Of a stretch of 64,000 bases of DNA, positions 56,642 to 64,000 are shown one piece after another (the first letter of the stretch is position 1; every line of letters begins with the position of its first letter). The notes under the pieces are model-generated. The model was not told the DNA's origin, searched no databases, and was given only the letters and a program-made list of their open reading frames with translations. Made by a program: the position numbers and the translations under genes. The stretch spans positions 21,863,840 through 21,927,839 of the forward strand of contig CM054116.1 of the NCBI GenBank assembly GCA_028673005.1, in the 5' to 3' direction. Origin of the DNA: Tanypteryx hageni (lineage: Eukaryota; Arthropoda; Insecta; Odonata; Petaluridae).

Positions 56642-59600
56642 ATGTCAAGACCGTCGGAGGTAAGTTGCCTTCCCAGATTTTACTTTTTTAACCTAAATAG
56701 GATATCGGTGCTTCAAAGTCGCCTTTAATCTCGCATTACCCTTTTGCATACACATAATTCCTACAGTCCCACGGGAGAATAGCCCGCTGCCCAAATCCTA
56801 CGTGACATAGATCTCGTTTATTCCACCTCCTTGCACGACTACTTTCAGCTGCGGATTGGGCCCTTAAAACGGTCCTGAAAATTATTTTAAAGCGGCCGGT
56901 CATACCGCTGATCTGGAATCTGCCCACTACAATAGCCTCGTTTTAAATACTTCGGTTAATATATTATATTTGCCGTGTTTACGGAGTAACTAATTACAGA
57001 TTAATGTTTAACCGCGAGCATCCATATAGAAAATACTATATAAGTATGAGTAAATATGTTTTCGATATCGAAACGAATACGAAAAAACTAATGAGAATTT
57101 GATATCTGCTCAAATACAATTGCTTTTTACTGCACTCGAACACTAAGTTACATCTCACACCTCCGAAACAGCAATTAAAAAACTTAGGGAGGGGGCAGCG
57201 GATCACAAACGGCAGCGTTTCGTGCAAGAAATTATTTGAAAGAAATGATTATATTAACGCTCTTGGCCTGGAGATTGCAACAGTGATAAAGTAACCATGC
57301 AAGGAATTTTTCTACGTTTAACTCGAATTAAGACTTTATTGTTCGATTCTTTTGATAACGTGAAAATGTATGGGAATGGAAATACTCTCATTTACTAGTT
57401 CTACGAGTTTTATTTAAATCTATTTTGATATGACCAGCACTTTACGACATATGAATGAAAGTTCAGTTTTTGTCACCAGTAAAGTGGCTTGCGTAATTCA
57501 TTTATGTGCTTTTCTTTTTGCCTTTGACTCTAAGTCCTAAATATCAACTTTCATGATAATCCGTTAGGTAGGAGCCGAGAACGAACATAAGGACGGACGG
57601 ACGGACGTACAGACCGAAGCTAATAGGCACTCATGCTGGAAGCTAAACGCTCCTAAAAAAAGCGAAACTCACTAAGTAAAATACTTCATAAAGGCATACT
57701 GCTGAAACCTAAGTAAACAATTAAATGTTCTTCTGAATTACCACGTTGCATGTAATACAAACCTACTGTCCCACATGTTAACTTATTTTTATCGAATTTC
57801 ACAAATATTTTCTCGTGTCTAACTGGAGCAGTACGTGTGTTTCCGTGTCACCGTATAGGTGATAAGAAAATTGTCCAAATTTAACCTTGCCTGCTGTTTC
57901 TACGCCTACAAAACATTTGTTCCTTATATTAAACGGACGGTTTCATTTCTCGCTCCAGGATTCATCTCGCTCGAGGACTTGGACCAACGTGTGGGCGGGA
58001 GTCGCAGCTGGGATCACGGCTACCACGGCGACGGCCCCACTAGACCGGGCCAAGGATCACTTCACGGTAAATTTACGGATGCACCTAAAATTCAACTGCT
58101 CTTACTTCCGTCGCGGTCATTTTATATTCTGTTTGCACCCACTCCGTAAGAGGGTGACGGCTAAGCTAGTAACTCGGAGGAGGAGAGAGATTTAAAGCTG
58201 GGCCTTAAAATCGATAGAGGGTAATGGCAATTGATTAGTATACCGGACGCGAAAAAAATAACGCCATGCCGACTAAATTTCACTTTTCGGCTACGGCGAC
58301 TGCGCGACTTGAGAGAAAAGATACCCTATTTCATGACGAGACACGCGGCGCATGAGACCTGCTGTTGATTTTGAGGTACATTTAAAATTCGTACCGTTTT
58401 CACTATTAAATGAAAGTTTTGCTTGCGTGAGTCGCACCTAATCATAGATGCGTCGAATTACTCGATGGCAATCGAAATTGAGCATTGAATCGCTCTTGAA
58501 ACTTGGCTACTTCCACCGACGAATAGGAGTGCGCCAACTCCAAAACCGCATTATGTACTTTCTCAGAACCACAACAGACCGTTCGGGACGATGGCTGGCC
58601 TGAAATTCATCCGCCAGTCGTGGAGAGAGCGAGGGCCGCGATACCTCTGGAGAGGTCACTCCGCCGCCTTGCTGAGAGTCGTCCCGTATGCCGCCCTTCA
58701 GTATTCGACGCACGAAAGGTACAAGTCCTTTCTCGAAGTGGACCAGGGTCCAGCCCAAGGGTACGTACGGAAATGTTCGATTCCCTCAAACGTTTTCTAT
58801 TCCGGATAATAGATTCAGTGTGGGAGGAATGCACTTTTCCAAATTCCACTACCTTCTCTTTTCTGAACCGATTTTGTTTTGGTCGAGATTGTAGCGAGTT
58901 ATGCATCCCGAAGGAACTCTAGCTGATATTTGAAAAGTGGCTCTACGTTCATCATTACGGTAACCTCACACAGAGGGATATGAGAGAGAATAATCATATT
59001 ACTCGATTCATTTAACAATCGAAATGCGGGTGGATGTTTGCATTGCTCCTCATCCAACAGTAGTCGTCGCCAGTGGGAGTGCGCGTTTGTTCCGTAGCGT
59101 TAATCATCCTTATTCTTAGCGGGGGCAGGATACTGATTCACCTGCTCTGCTCGCTAGACCACGTTTCATTGCCAGCGTCTCTCATGCAGGGACTCCGTAT
59201 CGAAGGGATGTGTTGCCGGCGCCCTCTCTGGAGTGACATCAGCCTCCCTGACCTATCCACTGGACGTAGTGAAGAACAGGATGGCTCAGGATGGCGGGAA
59301 AGGACACCTGTTTAAGGTAACTCGACGAAAAACATTCGAAAAATCTGTCTTAGCATGCCCCCTTAAATCACTATTTCGTGTGAAGCTTTGGTGACACAAT
59401 TATTCCTTGTTCATTCGACTACGTAGCGATCACGGGTTCTTCCTCTTTTCAGAATCAACGGATAACACATTTTTATCCCTATGACTCACGTTCCATTTTC
59501 TCTTCATTCAGGCGTTCGCCCGAGTTTGGAAGGAAGGGGGAACGCGCGCGTTCTTCCGCGGTTTCACCCCGACCGTCATCGGGGTGATACCGTATTCCGG

Positions 59601-60705
59601 AATTAGCTTCGCCGCGTATAGCACGCTCAAGGAAAAAGCTGTCGGTGAGTAAATCTTCTTCACCCACTTCTTTGACTTGGTATCGCCGCCCAAACGTCTC
59701 ATTCACACGCGAAATCCTTCGCGAGACAAATCCTCTTACAAAACGAAGCACTCACCTCGCACCATGCTCGCACGCATTTGAGAGTTGAAATGCAATCGCG
59801 AGCTTTTACGAATCTCCTTTCGTCACTCATTGTCAGCTCCGATGATGGTTGCGCCACGTTTCGCAGTCACTGAGGGGCGAAAGACTGACTGGTTTTGTTC
59901 ACGCGCCTTCTTTGCAGTAATACGAATGTGATACCACGTCATTAGCTGTTACTTTTGTTTGCAACTTTAAACAATACTCCTCACTTAAATGCTGTGTATT
60001 ATTTAATGATCCAGGCGGCGATTCAGACGAGGGCACCCATCCGGGAGTGACGCTTTTGTGCGGCGGCCTGGCAGGCCTCTTGGGCCAGGCGATCTCCTAC
60101 CCCTTTGATGTGGTGCGGAAGCAGATGCAAAACACGCGTCGCACTGCTACTAATAAGGCCTCAATGACGAAGACGTTGTTTAATATCTACAGGTGAGCTT
60201 GAAAAACGCGGACCATCCGTAGTTTTTAATAATGATGCACCGTGGCTCTCTCTCTCACCCACTCCTCCTGTGCAGCTAATTAACGAGCTTTCGAATATTA
60301 TGTGGCAGCAGAATGATGCATGCATTTGTGTGACGCATTTGATGTGAACCAAAAAGATATCCCTTGACAACTACTCTCCTACCAAAATACTTCTGTTTTT
60401 CCTCTCTCCGTGCTACCTTTAACCTCACTCCGAAATTCTGCCAAATGAGGCTTCCGAGATCATTGCTGCCGAACGTTATCGCGCTCTCGACTAGCCACCT
60501 TACCCAGTACCCTTACCTCCCTTCAACCTAAAATCTACCGGAATTCTCGTGGTTATAAGCGTCTTTGCTCTTCAATTACAGGAAGCACGGATTGAGAAAT
60601 GGGCTCTTCAGAGGCTACAGCATGAGCTGGGTGAAAGGTTTCGTAGGCGCCGCCATCAGTTTCTACGCGTTCGACGCATTGACCGAACGCGCAAGAGAAA
60701 AATAG
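56642..60705 (+). CDS. SLC25A42-like: Mitochondrial carrier, SLC25A42-like (CoA transporter)
   Basis: Coding exons: 56642-56659, 57959-58066, 58567-58760, 59190-59316, 59512-59644, 60015-60192, 60582-60705 (stop TAG). Joined: 882 nt, 293 residues, in frame at all junctions with GT-AG introns. Exon 1 begins at an acceptor (56609); the ATG is at 56642, with an in-frame TAG at 56612, and contributes MSRPSE. The product has three ~95-residue repeats with the carrier signatures PLDRAK (33-38), PLDVVK (130-135) and PFDVVR (223-228). These salt-bridge residues close the matrix gate of six-helix inner-membrane carriers. YLWRGHSAALLRVVPYAALQ, FFRGFTPTVIGVIPYSG and LFRGYSMSWVKG follow the three repeats and match SLC25A42 more closely than ADP/ATP or SCaMC carriers; there are no EF-hands. 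SLC25A42 exchanges cytosolic coenzyme A for matrix adenine nucleotides. Substrate here is inferred from family. SLC25A16-type carriers are the main alternative. Confidence 0.9.
57545..57612. repeat. (GGAC)n-tailed dispersed repeat in carrier intron 1
   Basis: ATCAACTTTCATGATAATCC, GTAGGAGCCGAG, then GGACGGACGGACGGACG. A similar arrangement lies at 29275-29345 (GTGTCATGAAAATCGG then GGGGACGGACAACGACG). A CATGA(A/T)AATC(C/G)G sequence followed by GGAC repeats is common in arthropod interspersed repeats. Confidence 0.4.
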
Positions 60706-61559
60706 ACTCGCAGACAGGTTATCTCCAGTGGCGCCTGTATTCCTGGCACGACCCAGCACGGAATCCGGTAGGTGGCATTCTATTACTTGCGATTTTCACT
60801 TGTAAATACACCATCGATACATTGATCCGGAGGGTATCTTTATTTTCACCAGCAACGAACCATTTCGCCGGTCGAGGCCACGGGTTGCGGATTCGTGGAT
60901 CAAAGGAGAAATTCCTGTCGAGTAAGTAGTCGCGGGCAATGGACTTCGATGGACACCACTCGGAGCCTTCACGGCTCGAGATTCCTTATTCTATGCTCCA
61001 TAGGAAACGATCGCATTCGAGGTATCTGAGCTTCCTACTCCGGAAACGAGGCGGCGAATTGCCAAATTTACCATGTGAATTGCAACCTATTCCGAATCCT
61101 TAGGGGTGTCGATATAAGATATTTCATCTACGCGTTGGACAAATTGAAATAGACAGCCTCATAACACGAAACGCCTAGGAAATCATTTATCCCGCCCCGG
61201 TATATTCGCCATTAAATCCTGAGAGCGTCTTCACTTTGCAGAACCTGTCGAATCTGCTGCGTTTACATCAATCCTACAGGATCGCAGGTTACGCATTAAC
61301 TTTAAACTACGACTCTGGAAAGAGAGTCAGTCACCCGAGTGAGGTCACCTACCTTACTCACCTCTCAGACCGCCAGGATAAAATGAAACTATTAGTATTG
61401 ACAGATAGCCTTTTAAAATAATGATTTAATACATAAAAATTATATGTACCTGTAATATGGTAGAAGTACACCAAGTTTATTCCTAATTACACAAAAACTC
61501 ACACCCTCACACATTAAATTATTTAAAAATTTATAAAAAATGCTCTTGATCATCTTATG
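60706..61559 (+). other. 3' region of the carrier gene
   Basis: CpG-rich to about 61400, then sharply AT-rich. I see no canonical AATAAA on the + strand between the stop codon and 61559, so the 3' end is undefined. The open frame at 61236-61421 has no family resemblance. Confidence 0.35.
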
Positions 61560-61880
61560 CTCTATCCCAAAAATTTCTTTCAGATTGCTCCATCATGATG
61601 GCAATTTCCTGGTAAGCAGTACCAAACTGAAGAGGACAGCTAATAACCACCCAAATGCGAGGTAAATGCCATTTATACATTCATCTGTCTTTTCAAGGAG
61701 GTCAACAATCAGTTTTCCTACAATTAGCATCATCAAGTGACACAGTATTTCCACTAGCTCAATAAATAGTAAGAAAGAAAGTGGAGGGGGGAAAGAGGGG
61801 CGAGGTTTGACAGGACAGCGGGGATGATGATTTGTTGGTATTTGAGAGATGGTCAAAATGAAAACACATACTTCAGTAAC
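61560..61880 (-). mobile_element. Penelope-like 3' fragment, copy 3 (tentative)
   Basis: On the minus strand: CCTCTTTCCCCCCTCCACTT, TATTTATTGAGCTAG, CACTTGATGATGCTAATTGT and AGGAAAACTG. Same order of elements as 39480-39790 (Y-rich run, TGATGATG, GAAA-C box). No coding domain. Confidence 0.4.
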
Positions 61881-62207
61881 AAATTACATAGAAACTTATT
61901 TGCAGCTAATTACCCGGGCTTCGACCCATGTTCACTGTTTCAAATTTTTCATGCTCATTTGATTCGCTGATATTTGCATTCAAAGTCAAGGTACTCTCAC
62001 GGTAACTGACCAATATTCCCCTTATTTGGTATGCTGACTTGCTGCCACTCTCCTATAAATAATATCATTGTCTAAAACCAATCACAACATCGAATGACCT
62101 AAGCGATGAATGAATATATTCATATATATTTATATCCTGTCATTTCCCCCCCAAAAAATCAAAATTCTGACCTTGAGGTGCACATCCTCAAGATCACTCT
62201 AGTATGT

Positions 62208-62310
62208 GTACAGTGTGCTCCCGCCATTCGCGGGGATTGCGTAGGCACCAGAAAATGCCCAAGAATACCAAAACAGCGAATACTGGGGAATACGCTGCGC
62301 CCGTACTCGT
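62208..62310. mobile_element. Tigger/pogo-like left terminus
   Basis: After TA: CAGTGTGCTCCCGCCATTCG, GGGGATTGCGTAGGCACCAG, AAAATGCCCAAGAATACC and AACAGCGAATACTGGGGAA. Over ~75 bp it aligns with the start of the intron-7 element at 37850 and resembles known Tigger ends (GCGGGGATTG...CCA...GCGAATACC). The right terminus was not found. Confidence 0.65.
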
Positions 62311-62699
62311 GCTAAGCAATTGGAGAAGACGAAACTATCCCTGAGTCGAACCCATGGTATTATGATAGACGATGACATATTAAAAACGTGTATATACCAG
62401 TATATTGTGAAAAAAACCCGAAATCTTACATTCTGTGCTCTGGCTAAACTCTGGTGAAACCACAACTCGCCACCAGAGGTTGCACAGTCGAGTATCGTAT
62501 TCCGAGTCAGTTAGCGGATGGCAAAAATATTTTCGAAATTTCTAAATTTGTATCCTTGGATATCCACGGATATTTTTGTCAAAAAAAATTATTAATCATC
62601 GATTTTTAATAGATAATTCATTTTATATGTCTCTTGATGTATTTTCAAATGATTGATGAATGTGAAATCTCTGGAGAAGTTAACTCTTCATGTTGATAG

Positions 62700-63480
62700 A
62701 AGCGATTGAAAATAGAGAGGAATACTCTGTAGTCAAAATGGAGGGACAGAAGGACACGAGGGATGAATCCACTCTAGAGAAGGAAAGCGGGGAATAGAGA
62801 ACTCTGCAGTATAAAAGGGGGGGGGGGAGATTTTGGAGAGGTATAGCAGGGAGAAGAAAAATCTGGAGGCTAAGAGGAGGGGAAGGAAAACTTCGGAGGG
62901 GGATAGGAGGGAGAAGAAAAATCAGCCAGTAGAGTGAAATGAGTGAGCAAAATCACCGAAGAAGTAATTCCGGGAGGAGATAACTCTGGTGGTGTAGTTT
63001 AGGTAAAAGAAGTTTTGAGTAAAAAGGAAATAGATTAAAATATGAAGAAGGAATGGAGGAGGGAAATACTTTGGAGAATAAATGAAAGGATAAAACTCGA
63101 TAGAAGGATCGAAGAGAGGACAAAACCCCATGGTGTAGAAAATGTGGAGAAAGAGATGAGGAAAGAGAAAACTGTAGAGATGGAGGATGGTAGGAGAACT
63201 CTGGAGGAAATAGAAAGATGGAGAAAACTCAGTAGGTGGTGAGAAGAAAGGAGATAACGATGGAGGAGGAAAGAAGAGAGGGGAATAATTTGGATGAGGA
63301 AAAGAGTGAATGGAAAACTGTGGAGAAGCAATTCAGGGACGAGAAATCTATTGAGAAAAACGGGGAGGAGAAATCTCAGAAGAATGAAATATGCGGTATA
63401 AAGCTCTGGATGGGAAAACATTTCAGGTGAAAAGGAGGAAGGAAAATATTCTGGAAAAGGAAGCCGGAGGAGAAAACTCG
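62700..63480. repeat. Decayed ~36-bp purine-rich minisatellite
   Basis: A loose motif GA(G)AAAACTCTGGAGG recurs about 21 times (for example GAACTCTGCAGT, AAAATCTGGAGG, TAACTCTGGTGG, GAAAACTGTAGAG, AGAACTCTGGAGG, AAAACTGTGGAG), separated by GA-rich spacers. Average spacing is about 36 bp. Purines are on the + strand. The heavy divergence implies an old array. The lysine/glutamate-rich frames here are spurious. Confidence 0.65.
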
Positions 63481-63703
63481 GTACTATTCAGTTATCCCGG
63501 ACCTCTTCTTTTAAAAAATCCACCTAAAGTATTTTCACTGTATCCTAATACCCGAGTCCAACCCCAAACCACTTAACCCAACCCAGGGGGAGGAAAATGG
63601 AACAAACCAAACACCTAGCAATTTAACTTGGATTCGGCTACTATAGGGTTCAATGAAAATATTATAGAATTTTTAATAAGGGTCCGGGATAAATACATCG
63701 CGG

Positions 63704-63829
63704 TCAATTCGTCACGCGTTAATTCGTAGCGCGATAAATTCGTCGCACATCAGTTCATCGCTCGAATAATTCTTCACACATCAATTCATCGCTCGACTAA
63801 TTCGTCACGAGGCAATTTCGTCGCAAGGC
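63704..63829. repeat. Eight-unit 15-16 bp repeat (TAATTCGTCGCRCGA)
   Basis: Units: TCAATTCGTCACGCG, TTAATTCGTAGCGCGA, TAAATTCGTCGCACAT, CAGTTCATCGCTCGAA, TAATTCTTCACACAT, CAATTCATCGCTCGAC, TAATTCGTCACGAGGC, AATTTCGTCGCAAGGC. Lengths are 15 or 16. Unlike the other arrays it is neither purine-rich nor G-rich and keeps its CpGs. It may be the subterminal region of a transposon running out of the window. Confidence 0.8.
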
Positions 63830-64000
63830 AAATCGGAAGGCAGGACACCATTACTGGCGTACGGCAGGGGGAGACACTGTTGGTTTGGGTGGGAATAACT
63901 CCCTGCCATACACCAACCAATGTTTATCGCCTTGCGTAATTTGTAAAGAGAAAATCGATTCATCGTGGTATTATCGAAATATAAAAAAAATTGTTGTGAA

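Noticed and set aside
57859..58149. Longer alternative frame through carrier exon 2
   Set aside because: Reads a different phase (GGA TTC) that does not produce the PLDRAK carrier signature.
1..64000. CRISPR arrays, operons, bacterial promoters, rRNA
   Set aside because: The tandem arrays lack the repeat-spacer pattern, the genes are spliced, and no rRNA sequence was recognised.

Overview
This is a window of eukaryotic, almost certainly arthropod (probably insect) nuclear DNA. I see two intron-containing protein genes, both on the + strand, and a dense population of DNA transposons (hAT, pogo/Tigger-like, PIF/Harbinger-like, Helitron), a non-LTR retrotransposon and long purine-rich minisatellites. 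No bacterial, viral or organellar signature was seen. The species cannot be named from the sequence alone.

Layout. Positions 1-34,600 are CpG-rich intergenic DNA. I found no host coding exon there that I could defend. It holds minisatellites (475-1015, 5455-5540, 8455-8592, 20190-20705, 23440-24235, 24960-25215, 31190-31370), several hAT-type MITEs (3471-3591, 21125-21383, 27030-27307 and weaker ones), a 5'-truncated LINE reverse transcriptase (15263-16174), a Tigger-like element (18950-19762) and a 101-nt foldback (32910-33010). Positions 34,610-43,209 are a ten-exon gene for an SH3BP5/Parcas-family protein (618 codons by my splicing). It has an extra in-frame 66-bp cassette exon candidate and a GC-AG last intron. 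Its 4.2-kb intron 7 carries a nested stack of transposons. Positions 45,670-48,072 are a full-length hAT element with a perfect 8-bp target duplication and a dead transposase. Its internally deleted derivative (373 bp, its own perfect 8-bp duplication) sits in intron 7 of the SH3BP5 gene. Positions 49,300-54,530 are older debris: Harbinger, Helitron, two more hAT-type elements and retroposon 3' tails. Positions 56,642-60,705 are a seven-exon mitochondrial carrier gene (293 codons, SLC25A42-like). The last 2.5 kb contain a Penelope-like 3' fragment, a Tigger-like terminus, a decayed ~36-bp purine-rich repeat and an eight-unit 16-bp repeat.

The two host genes are not evidently functionally linked. 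One is a Rab11 GEF / Btk-binding coiled-coil protein of membrane traffic. The other is an inner-membrane carrier that, by family, imports coenzyme A. The clearest large-scale pattern is compositional. The SH3BP5 transcription unit and the DNA just downstream (about 34.7-53.5 kb) are strongly CpG-depleted, while the flanks and the carrier gene are not. All eleven long purine-rich repeat tracts I found have their purines on the + strand.
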